From positions 682,001 through 746,000 of the forward strand of contig NZ_CP090059.1 in the NCBI RefSeq assembly GCF_021391395.1: DNA of 64,000 bases, written 5' to 3'. Position 1 is the first letter of the stretch, and every line of letters starts with the position of its first letter. The notes beneath the pieces are model-generated. The model was not told the origin of the DNA and did not search any database. It saw only the letters and a program-made list of their open reading frames with translations. The DNA is from Sphingomonas cannabina (GTDB lineage: Bacteria; Pseudomonadota; Alphaproteobacteria; Sphingomonadales; Sphingomonadaceae). Shown here piece after piece: positions 39,509-49,747 of this stretch. The translations under genes were made by a program, and so were the position numbers.

Positions 39509-42019
39509 TCACTCATATCGCAGCGCATGGACCGGATTGGTCTGCGCCACCCGCCAGGCGTGGGCGGCGATCGTCGCGATCGCGATTCCCAGCGCCAGCC
39601 CGCCCGCGAGCAGGAACGGCAGGGGGCTGAGGCTGATGCGGCTCTCGAATCCGTTCAGCCAATCGCGCATCGCCCACCAGGCGATCGGCCAGGCGATCAG
39701 GTTGGCCACCAGCACCGGCCGGCTGAACTGCCAAACCAGCAGCCGCACGATGTCCTGCGTCCGCGCGCCCAGCACCTTGCGGATGCCGATCTCCTTGGTG
39801 CGCCGCTCGGCGGTGAAGGCGGCGAGGCCGAACAGCCCGAGGCAGCCGATCACCACCGCGAGGATGGCGAACATGCCGAACAGCTGCGCGCGCTGCTCGT
39901 CGCCGTTGTAGAGGTCATGGACGATGTCCTCCGCATGGCGCGCCTCGAACGGCACGTCGGGGGCGAGCCGCTTCCAGATCGCCTCGACACGCGCGCGGAT
40001 CACGTCGGGCGCCACGCCTTGGTAGCGCACGAGCAGGTTGTTGTAGCCGACCGTCTGGTAATAATAGAGGATCGGCTGCAGCGGCTCGCGCACCGTACGG
40101 TAGCGCACGTCGCTGACGACGCCGACCACCGTCGCCGGCAGCCAGCCGTATTTCGCGGTGTCGGTGAGGCCGGTCTGGAGCGGCTGGCCGATCGCCGCCT
40201 GGGCACTGGCGAAACCGAGGCGCTTCGCTGCCGATTCGGACAGCAGCACGTTGACGCCGCGCGCCACCAGGGCGCGCTCGGCCGCATCGTCGGGCGGCGA
40301 CGGCGTGGTCGCGTCATCCATCGGATTGGCTTCGGAGAAGTTGCGCCCGGCGATCAGCTTCATGCCGAGCGCGTCGATCACGCCGGGATCCATGCCGTAG
40401 AAGCCGATGTCGCTCTCGGTGGTGGCACCCGGACGCTTCGCGCTGGTCATCGAATTGTTGCCGGTAGCGACTCCGATCGTCGAGCGGCCGACGGCGGTCA
40501 CGCCGGGAATGCCGCGGACCTCCTGGACCAGTGTCTTCTGGATGCGTTCGATCTTGGGCGTGCTGAGGCGCCGCACCTGGAGCAGCCCCTCGCGCTTGTA
40601 GCCCTGATCGGCCGAGCGCGCGTACATCGTCTGCGCATAGATGACGGAGGTGCACACGATCAGTCCGATCGACACTGCGAACTGCCCGATCACCAGGATC
40701 GAGCGCAGCCGCCCGCTTCCCTCGGCATCCGCCGCCGACTTGTTGGCCTTGAGCACGCGCGCGGGCTGGAAGCGCGACAGGTAGAAGGCGGGATAGAGCC
40801 CGCCGGCGAGCCCGACCACGACGATGAGGCCGAGGATCGGCAGCAGCATGCCGTCGCCGCCGAAATAATGCACGCTCATGTCGGTATCGAGGAAACCGTT
40901 GAGCGCCGGCGTCGCGAGCTCGACCAGCGCGAGCGCGATCAGCATCGCGATCGCCGCCACCAGCACCGATTCCCCCACGAACTGCGTGACGAGCTGGCGT
41001 CGGGTCGCGCCCAGCACCTTGCGCAGCGCCACCTCGCGGGCGCGCTGGCTGGCGCGCGCGGTGGCGAGGTTGGTGAAGTTAACGCAGGCGATGCCCAGGA
41101 TCAGCAGCGCGATGACGATGAAGCTGATCATCGTCGCCTTGTCGCCGGTGGATCGCTGCGCCCCGACCTGCGCCTCGCCGAGGTGGATGTCGCGAAGCGG
41201 GGTGAGGTGCCAATCCTGGACATCGCCCTGGTTGGTGCGCTTGCCGTCGGTGATGTCGTCGGGGATGTTGCGCTTCTCCCAGGCGGGGAACTGCGCCTCG
41301 ATCGCCTTGGGGTCCACGCCGGGGCGCAGCTTGGCGTAGATGAAGCCGTTCTGGTTGCCCCAGCCGGTGACGGTCCCCGGCGACCGCGCGAAATAGGTGT
41401 CGGGATCGAAGCGCGCCACCAGGTCCATCGGCACGGTCGTGTTCTTGGGCAGGTCCTTGAACACGCCCGTCACGCGATAATCCGCCTCCATGTCGCCGCT
41501 GTTCAGCGTCAGCGTCTGGCCGACCGGATTGGCCGTGCCGAAGCGCTTGGCCGCCTCGGTCTCGCTCAGCACGACGGCGTGCGGATCGTCCAGCACATGC
41601 GCCGGATCGCCGCGGACGAAGGGTATCTGCAGGATGTCGAAGATCGGCCCGTCGACCAGCAGCGCGTTCTCGGGCCGGGTCGCCTGGCCGTCCTGGATCA
41701 CCGTGACCGGCGGCGTCGTGACGTAGACCACCTGCTCGAACTGCGGGAAATCCTTCTTGAGCGCGCGGCCGGCGGCGATGCTCGTCACCTGCAGCTTCAT
41801 CTCCTCGCCGCCGGTCTCGGTCGCCTTGTAGAAGTCCTGGAGCTGGAAGGAACGGTCGGCGTCCTTCATCCAGGCGTTGTAGCTGAACTCGTAGCGCACG
41901 AAGTTCAGGATCAAGAGGCACGCCGCGATGCCGAGCGACAGCCCGAAGATGTTGATGAAGGCGTAGGTCTTGTTCTTGGCGAGCGACCTGAGGCCGACGA
42001 TCACGTAATTGCGCCACAT
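39509..42019 (-). CDS. FtsX/MacB-type ABC exporter permease (distal copy)
   Basis: An 836-residue permease with two half-modules. Each has a MacB periplasmic core domain and FtsX membrane segments: TM1 YAFINIFGLSLGIAACLLILNFV, a large periplasmic domain, FVNFTNLATARASQRAREVALRKVLGATRRQLVTQFVGESV, LVVVGLAGGLYPAFYLSRFQP, a second core domain, and AAFTAERRTKEIGIRKVLGARTQDIVRLLVWQFSRPVLVAN. Eight helices are expected. Ten base pairs separate it from the paralogous permease upstream. It is the last gene of the operon. Such permeases export peptides or lipids rather than importing solutes; the substrate is unknown. Confidence 0.9.
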   Translation of the reverse strand: MWRNYVIVGLRSLAKNKTYAFINIFGLSLGIAACLLILNFVRYEFSYNAWMKDADRSFQLQDFYKATETGGEEMKLQVTSIAAGRALKKDFPQFEQVVYVTTPPVTVIQDGQATRPENALLVDGPIFDILQIPFVRGDPAHVLDDPHAVVLSETEAAKRFGTANPVGQTLTLNSGDMEADYRVTGVFKDLPKNTTVPMDLVARFDPDTYFARSPGTVTGWGNQNGFIYAKLRPGVDPKAIEAQFPAWEKRNIPDDITDGKRTNQGDVQDWHLTPLRDIHLGEAQVGAQRSTGDKATMISFIVIALLILGIACVNFTNLATARASQRAREVALRKVLGATRRQLVTQFVGESVLVAAIAMLIALALVELATPALNGFLDTDMSVHYFGGDGMLLPILGLIVVVGLAGGLYPAFYLSRFQPARVLKANKSAADAEGSGRLRSILVIGQFAVSIGLIVCTSVIYAQTMYARSADQGYKREGLLQVRRLSTPKIERIQKTLVQEVRGIPGVTAVGRSTIGVATGNNSMTSAKRPGATTESDIGFYGMDPGVIDALGMKLIAGRNFSEANPMDDATTPSPPDDAAERALVARGVNVLLSESAAKRLGFASAQAAIGQPLQTGLTDTAKYGWLPATVVGVVSDVRYRTVREPLQPILYYYQTVGYNNLLVRYQGVAPDVIRARVEAIWKRLAPDVPFEARHAEDIVHDLYNGDEQRAQLFGMFAILAVVIGCLGLFGLAAFTAERRTKEIGIRKVLGARTQDIVRLLVWQFSRPVLVANLIAWPIAWWAMRDWLNGFESRISLSPLPFLLAGGLALGIAIATIAAHAWRVAQTNPVHALRYE

Positions 42020-42029
42020 GGGATGGGTC

Positions 42030-44489
42030 CTACTCGTAGCGGAGGGCGTGGATGGGGTTCATGCGCGCGACGCGCAGCGCATGGCCGGCGACGGTCGCGA
42101 CCGCGATGGCGAGCGCCAGCAGGCCGGCGATCGCGAACGGCCCCGGCCCCAGCGCAATGCGCGCGTCGAAGCCGTTGAGCCAGTCGCGCATCGCCCACCA
42201 GGCGGCGGGCCAGGCGATCAGGTTGGCGAGCACGACGGGCTTGGAGAATTGCCAGACGAGCAGCCGGACGATGTCGCGCACCGTGGCGCCGACCACCTTG
42301 CGGATGCCGATCTCCTTGGTGCGCCGCTCGGTCGCGAAGGCGGCGAGGCTGTAGAGGCCGAGGCAGGCGATCACCACCGCCAGCGCGGAGAAGGCGGCGA
42401 ACAGTGCGCCGCGCGCGCGCTCGGCCGCGTAGAGCTCGCGGACGATGTCATCGGCGAAGCGCGCCTCGAACGGGATCTCGGGCTCGAACCTGCGCCAGAC
42501 CTTGTTGAGGCCCGCCATCACCTCACCCGGCCGGGCGCCGGCATAGCGGACCAGCACCTGGCTGGTGTGCTCGGGATCATAGACATAGACGATCGGATCG
42601 ACCGCATCGCGCGCGGTACGGAACCTTGTGTCCTCGACCACGCCGACGATCGTCGAAGGGACCATCGGGAAGGCAGTGAACGCGATCTCGAAGCGCTGCC
42701 CGACGGCCGCCTCGGGCGTGCGATAGCCGAGCTTGGCCGCGGCGGAGCGGTTGATCACCACGTTGACGCCGCGCGCGACGAGATCGGCGGGGGTCGCGCC
42801 GGCGATCCGGTCGGCGGCGAAGCGGTCGCCGAGCAGGCGGCCGGCGAGCCGCCCGATGCCCATCGTGCTGAGGAAGTCCGCGTCGACGCTGTAGAATCCC
42901 ATCGTGACCCATGGTGCACCGGCGCCGCCGCGCATCAGCCGGACCGGGGTTTCGGGGGCGCCCAGCTCCAGGCCGGCGCGGCCGACGCCGGTGACGCCGG
43001 GAACCGCGAGCATCAGGGGACGCGCCGCCTCATATTCGGCGCCCTGGGTGAAGCGCCAGGCGTTGGTGATCTGGATCAGCCCGTCGCGGCGGTAGCCGGG
43101 ATCGACGCGCTCGATGAAGCGCGTCTGCGACCAGATCACCGCGGTGCTCGCGATCAGCCCGATCGCGACCGCGAACTGGACGACGACGAGCACCGCGCGC
43201 AGCCGGCCGCTCCCCGGCGTCTCCGCCGCGGCCCGGCCGGTCCGCAGCACCTGCGCCGGCCGGAACCGGCTGAGGTACAATGCCGGATAGAGGCCGCCCG
43301 CCAGCCCGGTGACGGCGAACAGCCCGAGCGCGGGCAGCAGCATCCCGCGCTCGCCGAGATAGGTGACGCGCATCTCGGCGCCCATCAGATGGCCGATCCA
43401 CGGCGTCGCCAGCTCGGCGATGGTGAGCGCGATCAGCATCGCCGCGGCGGCGATCAGCAGGCTCTCGCCGAGGAACTGGACGATCAGCTGGCCGCGGGTC
43501 GCGCCGAGCACCTTGCGCAGCGCCACCTCGCGCGCCCGCTGCGTCGCGCGTGCGGTGGTGAGGTTGACGAAGTTCATCACCGCCATGCCCAGCGTCAGCA
43601 GCGCGACGATCGCGAAGGTGGCGAGCGCGCGCGGATCGCCGGCCGGCGTGAGCGCCTTCCCCTGCGCCCGGCCGAGATGGACGTCGCCGAGCGGCACCAG
43701 ATGGAAGTCGAACGCATCGGCGATCGATATCGGCTTGCCCTCGAACATTCCGGGCGGCCACGCGCGTTTCTTCCAGGCGGGAAGCGCGGCGTTCACCGCG
43801 GCGGCATCAGCGCCGGCGCGCAGCTTGACGTAATGCTGCTGGTCATTGTTGCCCCAGCTGCGGCTCTCGGGCGGCATCTGGTTGATGTCGCGGCGGAAGA
43901 TGATGCCCAGGCGCAGGCTGGTGTTCTTCGGCAGGTCGCGCAGCACGCCGGTGACCCGATGATCGCGCTTGCCGCCCCCGGCGCCGAGGCTGAGCAGCTT
44001 GCCCAGCGCGTTGGCGGTGCCGAACTGACGGATCGCCTCGCTCTCGGTCAGCACGATCGAGTTGACGTCGGGAAACGCGGTGGCGGCCGAGCCTTGGGCG
44101 AAGGGCAGCGCGAAGACCTTGAAGAACTCGGGATCGACGGTGGTCGCGTCGATGAACATCGGCTGGCCGTCGTGCTCGGTGACGGTCTTGCCCGCGGCGA
44201 GCGAGGTCACCGCCTCGACCTGCGAGAAGCCGGCGAGCCCCTCGTACAGCGGAAAGGGAGAGGTTTGCGAATGGACCTCCGCCATGTTGGGCGGACGGAC
44301 CGTCGTCTGGACCTGGTAGACTCGGTCCACGTCGCGCAGCCAACTGTCGTAGCTCCGCTCGTAATTGACATAGGCGAGGATCAGCAGCGACCCGGCCAGC
44401 CCGAGCGCGAGGCCGCCGATGTTGACCGCTGCATAGGCCGGGCTGCGCGCCAGCGTGCGAAACGCCACGGTCAGATAGTTGCGCCACAT
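42030..44489 (-). CDS. FtsX/MacB-type ABC exporter permease (proximal copy)
   Basis: An 819-residue paralogue of the next gene, with the same double-module plan: MWRNYLTVAFRTLARSPAYAAVNIGGLALGLAGSLLILAYVNY, a periplasmic core domain, ATQRAREVALRKVLGATRGQLIVQFLGESLL, and TERRTKEIGIRKVVGATVRDIVRLLVWQFSKPVVLANL. The two share the same start motif (MWRNY), and much of the membrane part, while the periplasmic domains have diverged. This suggests an old tandem duplication and perhaps a heterodimer. Start ATG 44489 follows a GGGGAGAGGA ribosome site and lies 26 bp after the ATPase stop. Confidence 0.9.
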   Translation of the reverse strand: MWRNYLTVAFRTLARSPAYAAVNIGGLALGLAGSLLILAYVNYERSYDSWLRDVDRVYQVQTTVRPPNMAEVHSQTSPFPLYEGLAGFSQVEAVTSLAAGKTVTEHDGQPMFIDATTVDPEFFKVFALPFAQGSAATAFPDVNSIVLTESEAIRQFGTANALGKLLSLGAGGGKRDHRVTGVLRDLPKNTSLRLGIIFRRDINQMPPESRSWGNNDQQHYVKLRAGADAAAVNAALPAWKKRAWPPGMFEGKPISIADAFDFHLVPLGDVHLGRAQGKALTPAGDPRALATFAIVALLTLGMAVMNFVNLTTARATQRAREVALRKVLGATRGQLIVQFLGESLLIAAAAMLIALTIAELATPWIGHLMGAEMRVTYLGERGMLLPALGLFAVTGLAGGLYPALYLSRFRPAQVLRTGRAAAETPGSGRLRAVLVVVQFAVAIGLIASTAVIWSQTRFIERVDPGYRRDGLIQITNAWRFTQGAEYEAARPLMLAVPGVTGVGRAGLELGAPETPVRLMRGGAGAPWVTMGFYSVDADFLSTMGIGRLAGRLLGDRFAADRIAGATPADLVARGVNVVINRSAAAKLGYRTPEAAVGQRFEIAFTAFPMVPSTIVGVVEDTRFRTARDAVDPIVYVYDPEHTSQVLVRYAGARPGEVMAGLNKVWRRFEPEIPFEARFADDIVRELYAAERARGALFAAFSALAVVIACLGLYSLAAFATERRTKEIGIRKVVGATVRDIVRLLVWQFSKPVVLANLIAWPAAWWAMRDWLNGFDARIALGPGPFAIAGLLALAIAVATVAGHALRVARMNPIHALRYE

Positions 44490-44515
44490 CGGTCCTCTCC
44501 CCTGTCTCCTTCCGG

Positions 44516-45196
44516 TCAGGCGGCGCGGCGCTGTTCCTGCAGGATGCGGCCGTCGAGCATGTTGATGACGCGGCTGGCGTAGTCGGCGTGCGCCGGCGAG
44601 TGCGTCACCATCACGATCGTCGAGCCCTCGGCGTTGAGGCCCTGGAGCATCCGCATCACCTCCTCGCCATGATGCGTGTCGAGGTTGCCGGTCGGCTCGT
44701 CCGCCAGGATGAGCTTGGGCTCGGCGACCAGCGCGCGGGCGACGGCGACGCGCTGTTGCTGGCCGCCCGACAGCTGGCTCGGGCGGTGGCGCGCGCGGTG
44801 GGCGATGCCGACGCGGTCCATCACCTGCTCGACGCGGCGCTTGCGCTCGGCGGCGGGGACGTCGTGGTAGAGCAGCGCGAGCTCGACGTTCTCGCGCACC
44901 GACAGCTCGTCGACCAGGTTGAAGCTCTGGAAGATGAAGCCGATGTTCTGCTTGCGCACCTCGGCGAGCCGGGCCTCGCTCAGTCCCGCGACCTCCTGGC
45001 CGGCGAAGACGTAGGATCCGCTGGACGGGCTGTCGAGCAGCCCCATCAGGTTGAGCAAGGTCGACTTGCCGCAGCCCGACGGGCCCATCACCGCGACGAA
45101 CTCGCCCTCGGCGATGTCGAGGTCGATGCCGTCGAGCGCGGTCGTCTCGACGGTGTCGGTGCGGTAGACCCGCGAGAGCGCACGCATGCTGAGCAT
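44516..45196 (-). CDS. MacB/LolD-type exporter ATPase
   Basis: A 226-residue ABC ATPase: Walker [11 protein letters not shown]-loop [18 protein letters not shown], signature [15 protein letters not shown], Walker [13 protein letters not shown] and switch region [11 protein letters not shown]. This is the MacB/LolD/FtsE class that pairs with FtsX-type permeases. Two starts are possible: ATG 45214, which overlaps the adaptor stop as ATGA, and ATG 45196, which has AAGGA six bases upstream and gives the usual N-terminus ([13 protein letters not shown]). It supplies energy for both permeases downstream. Confidence 0.92.
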   Translation of the reverse strand: MLSMRALSRVYRTDTVETTALDGIDLDIAEGEFVAVMGPSGCGKSTLLNLMGLLDSPSSGSYVFAGQEVAGLSEARLAEVRKQNIGFIFQSFNLVDELSVRENVELALLYHDVPAAERKRRVEQVMDRVGIAHRARHRPSQLSGGQQQRVAVARALVAEPKLILADEPTGNLDTHHGEEVMRMLQGLNAEGSTIVMVTHSPAHADYASRVINMLDGRILQEQRRAA

Positions 45197-45210
45197 TGCT
45201 TGTCCTTTCG

Positions 45211-46503
45211 TCATTGGCTGAGGTCCAGCCGGTCCTTGTCGGTGAGGCCGGTATAGGGGGAGGTGAGGATGCGCTCGCCCGGCTGGAGCCCATCGAGCAC
45301 CTCGATCGTCTCGGCGTTGCGGCGGCCGAGGCGGACCTGGCGCTTGATCGCCGAGCGGCCGTCGGGGGCGACCACGAATACCCAGTTGCCGCCGGTGTCG
45401 TTGTAGAAGCTGCCGTTGGGCACCAGCACCGCCGGCGCGGGATCGCCGAGGGTGAGGCGCGCCTGCAGCGTCTGGCCGCGCTGGATGTTGGCGGGCTCGG
45501 CGCCGATGAACTGCAGGTCGATCTGGAACTGCCCGTTCTGGACCTGCGGATAGATTTTGGCGACGCGCGCCTGATACTGGCGCCCGCCCGACTCGATCGT
45601 GGCGCGCTGACCGAGCTGGACGCGGCCGAGGTAGAATTCCTCGACGCCGGCCATCAGCTTGTTGCGTCCCGGGCTATCGATCTGGCCGATCCGCTCGCCG
45701 CGCTGCATCGACTGGCCGACCTGGATCGAGAAGCCGGAGAGCTGCCCTGCGACCGGTGCGCGCAGGTTCAGCGAATCGAGATTGGTGCGGGCAAGCGCGA
45801 GGCCCGACTGCATCGACTGCGCGGCCGCCTGCTGCTGGCTGAGCTGGCCGACTTGCAGCCGCTCGTCCGTGGCCTGGCTGCGCTTGAGCACCGCGACGCG
45901 GCGGCGCTGGTATTCATAGGTGTCGCGGGTGTCGGCGAACTGCTTGCCCGGCACGAAGCCGCGTGCGGCGAGCGGCGCCTCGCGCTCGTACTGGCGCTTG
46001 GCCTTGGCGGCGTCGAGCTCGGCCTCGAGCACCGCGCGCTCGTTGGCAAGGCGGGTCTGCGCGAGCGCCAGCTCCTGGCTGCGCATGTTGTTGATCTGCT
46101 GCTCGACCTCGGTCTGGCGGGCGAGGGTGGAGAGCTGGAGCTCGGCGTTGGAGAGCACCGCGATCATCTGACCCTTGGCGACGGTGGCGCCGTCCTCGAC
46201 CAGCAGCTTCTCGACGCGCCCGCCCTCGACGGCGTCGAGATAGACGGTGAGCAGCGGCGTGACCCGCGCGCGCAGCGGAATGAAATCCTCGAAGGTCCCG
46301 CGCGTCACCGGCGAGATCGTCACGCGGTCGGCGGCGAGCGTCTGGCTGCTCGACGTCGGGGCGAACCACCAGAACAGCAGGATCGCGCTCGCCAGCGCCG
46401 CCACGCCGGCGGCGATCTTGATGCGCGGCGACAGCCCCTTGCGCTCGACGACGCGGTCCATGCCGCTGCCCGAGACCGGCGCTTCGCTCTTCTCGTTCTT
46501 CAT
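45211..46503 (-). CDS. MacA/HlyD-like periplasmic adaptor of the exporter
   Basis: About 430 residues: one membrane anchor (IKIAAGVAALASAILLFWW), then adaptor domains: VEGGRVEKLLVEDGATVAKGQMIAVLSN (lipoyl half), a long coiled coil (LARQTEVEQQINNMRSQELA), LRAPVAGQLSGFSIQVGQSM (second half) and a C-terminal barrel. The open frame begins at ATG 46527, with ATG 46518 and 46503 also in frame. A sigma-54 promoter at 46531-46546 predicts transcription from about 46520, which excludes 46527, so 46503 (MKNEKSEAP) is preferred with moderate confidence. First gene of the adaptor-ATPase-permease-permease operon. Confidence 0.85.
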   Translation of the reverse strand: MKNEKSEAPVSGSGMDRVVERKGLSPRIKIAAGVAALASAILLFWWFAPTSSSQTLAADRVTISPVTRGTFEDFIPLRARVTPLLTVYLDAVEGGRVEKLLVEDGATVAKGQMIAVLSNAELQLSTLARQTEVEQQINNMRSQELALAQTRLANERAVLEAELDAAKAKRQYEREAPLAARGFVPGKQFADTRDTYEYQRRRVAVLKRSQATDERLQVGQLSQQQAAAQSMQSGLALARTNLDSLNLRAPVAGQLSGFSIQVGQSMQRGERIGQIDSPGRNKLMAGVEEFYLGRVQLGQRATIESGGRQYQARVAKIYPQVQNGQFQIDLQFIGAEPANIQRGQTLQARLTLGDPAPAVLVPNGSFYNDTGGNWVFVVAPDGRSAIKRQVRLGRRNAETIEVLDGLQPGERILTSPYTGLTDKDRLDLSQ

Positions 46504-46530
46504 CCGCACGACGCTCATGGCGGTCATTCA

Positions 46531-46546
46531 AGCAATCCTTGTGCCA
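46531..46546 (-). promoter_or_regulatory. Sigma-54 (-24/-12) promoter of the exporter operon
   Basis: On the minus strand TGGCAC (46546-46541), AAGGA, TTGCT (46535-46531) matches the RpoN consensus TGGCAC-N5-TTGCW at every position. Predicted transcription start about 46520. Two enhancer-like dyads lie 68-104 bp upstream, and the adjacent regulator is a sigma-54 activator. Confidence 0.85.
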
Positions 46547-46587
46547 GCGCCGATCACAAGGCGATATCGGTCATATGTCGGCAAAAG

Positions 46588-46624
46588 TGTCCGCATCCGG
46601 ACAGTCGCTGTCCGGGTGCGGACA
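46588..46624. promoter_or_regulatory. Tandem enhancer dyads (UAS) for the exporter promoter
   Basis: Two perfect dyads TGTCCG-N4-CGGACA lie at 46588-46603 and 46609-46624. Their centres are 21 bp apart, two helical turns, and they sit about -68 to -104 from the predicted start. Together they form an 18-bp inverted repeat with a single mismatch. This is the layout expected for an NtrC-type activator. Confidence 0.8.
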
Positions 46625-46645
46625 CCGGCCGGCGCGCCTGCACGG

Positions 46646-46783
46646 TCACGCGGCGATGCTCGGAACCGCGAGCGCGGCAGTCTGGACCTTGGCCGGCAGC
46701 GGCGCCGACGAAGCGAGGGTGAGCGCCGCGGTGGCGACGAAGGCGCCGAGCACGCTCAGCAGGCGAAAGGTCGAGAGGGTCAT
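46646..46783 (-). CDS. Small secreted-peptide-like protein (45 residues) under sigma-54 control
   Basis: MTLSTFRLLSVLGAFVATAALTLASSAPLPAKVQTAALAVPSIAA (written here only as its three parts: basic start MTLSTFR, hydrophobic core LLSVLGAFVATAALTLA, and a mature part of about 20 residues rich in Ala and Pro). It looks like a Sec signal peptide with a short mature peptide. AAGGAGAAG lies 6-7 bases before ATG 46783. A sigma-54 type promoter lies 35 bases upstream of the start codon, with two activator dyads before it. It points the same way as the exporter operon and could encode a signal, substrate or accessory factor of it; no family is recognised. Confidence 0.7.
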   Translation of the reverse strand: MTLSTFRLLSVLGAFVATAALTLASSAPLPAKVQTAALAVPSIAA

Positions 46784-46828
46784 GATGCTTCTCCTTGGCG
46801 GCGGCACGATGCCGACGGGCAGGAACAG

Positions 46829-46844
46829 AGCATCGAGCGTGCCA
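46829..46844 (-). promoter_or_regulatory. Sigma-54 (-24/-12) promoter of the small-peptide gene
   Basis: Minus strand TGGCAC (46844-46839), GCTCG, ATGCT (46833-46829): one mismatch to TGGCAC-N5-TTGCW, with the essential GG and GC kept at the right spacing. Predicted start of transcription about 46818, 35 nt before ATG 46783. Two dyads of the exporter-promoter type lie upstream. Confidence 0.72.
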
Positions 46845-46899
46845 ACCGCGGTTTTCCGCCGTTTTCGCTGCTCATGGTGCAATTGGCACGCGAATTGAT

Positions 46900-46936
46900 T
46901 GTCCGATATCGCACAGTTTCTGTACGAGAGCGGACG
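46900..46936. promoter_or_regulatory. Tandem enhancer dyads (UAS) for the small-peptide promoter
   Basis: TGTCCG-ATAT-CGCACA (46900-46915, one mismatch to the dyad) and TGTACG-AGAG-CGGACG (46921-46936, two mismatches) have centres 21 bp apart, the same spacing as the pair at 46588-46624. They lie about -82 to -118 from the predicted start, and also just before the regulator's ATG (46940), so autoregulation is likely. Confidence 0.68.
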
Positions 46937-46939
46937 ATC

Positions 46940-48311
<1,372 letters not shown>

Positions 48312-48322
<11 letters not shown>

Positions 48323-49643
48323 TCGCCGCTTCACCGTCGGTCTCGCGGCCTGGGTCGCCGCACTGTTCGTCGCGCTGCTCGCGTTCATCGCGGCGATCGC
48401 GACCGAGGGGCTGGGCGCCGCGCGGATCGTTGCCGGCATCCTGGTGATCGCCGCCGCCTGGGGACTGTGGAACCATGTCTCGCGCACCAACGTGGCGGTG
48501 GCGCGTTTCCTGGAGGCGCTGCGCTTCGGCGATTTCGGCGCACGGTTCGAGCGGCAAGGCGACTCCGGCTTCCAGGAACTCGGTCAGGCCTTCGACAATG
48601 CGCTCGCCGCGCTGCGCGCCGACCGCGACAAGGCGGCCGACGAGCTTCGTTTCCGCGAGGCGCTGGTCGACGACATGCCGATCGCGCTGCTCACCGTGGA
48701 TGAGGTGGGGCGGGTCGCGCCGGGCAACAAGGCGGCACGCTCGCTGTTCCGCCACGTCCACGGCGCACGGCCGGAGGATTATGCGGTCTACGGCAGCACT
48801 TTCGCCAAGCGCCTCGGCGACGACGGTGCGGCGCGCGAGGAGGTGCTGCTGCTCAGCCTCGACGGCCGCCCTCAGCGCGCGCTGGTGCGCTCGGCAGTGC
48901 TGGAACGGCTCGGTGCGCGCGTGCGCGCGGTGACGGTGCAGCCGATCCAGGGCACGCTCGACGCGGTCGAGATGGCGGCACAGACCGACATCGTCCGCGT
49001 GCTGACCCATGAGATCCTCAATTCGCTGACCCCGGTGACCTCGCTCGCCTCGACCGCCGCCGCGCTGCTGGAGGGCCAGCCGCCTGCCGCCACCGCCGAG
49101 CTGGCCGACGCCCGCATCGCCGTGAGCACCCTCGCGCGCCGTGCTGAGGGGCTGCAGCATTTCGTCGAGAGCTATCGCGCGATCGCGCGGCCGCCGGTGA
49201 TCGAGCGGACCGGCTTCGCGGCGCTGCCATGGGCGGAGGAGCTTGCCCGCCTCTTCGCAGCCGACTGGCCGGCGGTGCCGCTGGCACTGTCGGTGACGCC
49301 GCCGGGGCTGCAGCTCGACGCCGATCGCAACATGCTGGCGCAGGTGCTGATCAACCTTCTCCGCAACGCCGCCGAGGCGACCTCCGCGACGCGCAGCGAC
49401 CCGTCGGTGGCGCTGCGCATCTTCACCGAACGCGAAGGCCGCGCCGGCATCGAGATCGAGGACAACGGCCCCGGAGTGCCCGACGGGCTCAAGGGCGACA
49501 TCTTCCTGCCCTTCTTCACTACCCGCAAGACCGGCACCGGCGTCGGCCTCAACCTCGCCCGCCAGATCGTGATCGCGCATGGCGGCACGATCGACATCGC
49601 CGACGCGCCGCAGGGCGGGGCGCTGTTCCGGATCCTGCTGTAG
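48312..49643 (+). CDS. Sensor histidine kinase, partner of the NtrC-type regulator
   Basis: A 443-residue kinase: two N-terminal helices (LAAWVAALFVALLAFIAAIAT and ARIVAGILVIAAAWGLWN) with almost no periplasmic loop, a HAMP-like linker, a PAS-like domain (LVDDMPIALLTVDEVGRVAPGNKAARSLF), the H-box VLTHEILNSLTPV (His about residue 232), N-box INLLRNAAEA and G-boxes EDNGPGVPDG and GTGVGLNLARQI. The lack of a periplasmic sensor suggests that it detects a membrane or cytoplasmic signal, such as envelope damage or the state of the exporter. It is translated with the regulator (11-bp overlap). Confidence 0.92.
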
Positions 49644-49651
49644 GCGGCGAA

Positions 49652-49723
49652 TTCCGTTCGTCCCGAGCGAAGTTGAGGGACGGCCCCATCCCCGTGTCTC
49701 GACTTCGCTCGACACGAACGGAA
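49652..49723. repeat. Imperfect inverted repeat (72 bp)
   Basis: TTCCGTTCGT (49652-49661) pairs with 49714-49723, and inner parts (GAGCGAAGT with ACTTCGCTC) also pair, giving about 30-bp arms with a few mismatches. It lies between the converging kinase and MFS genes and probably serves as a terminator; the length suggests a REP-like element. Confidence 0.7.
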
Positions 49724-49747
49724 CAGGAGGCGACTCCTATTTTGCTC

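Noticed and set aside
39491..44582. Two plus-strand open frames of over 850 codons opposite the exporter permeases
   Set aside because: Same shadow pattern: histidine, arginine and aspartate-rich sequence with no motifs, fully overlapping genuine permeases on the other strand.
46884..46899. A plus-strand TGGCAC-N5-TTGAT that could be a sigma-54 promoter for the response regulator
   Set aside because: The -12 element lacks the essential C, and an activator dyad sits over the predicted start. Not strong enough to list as a promoter.
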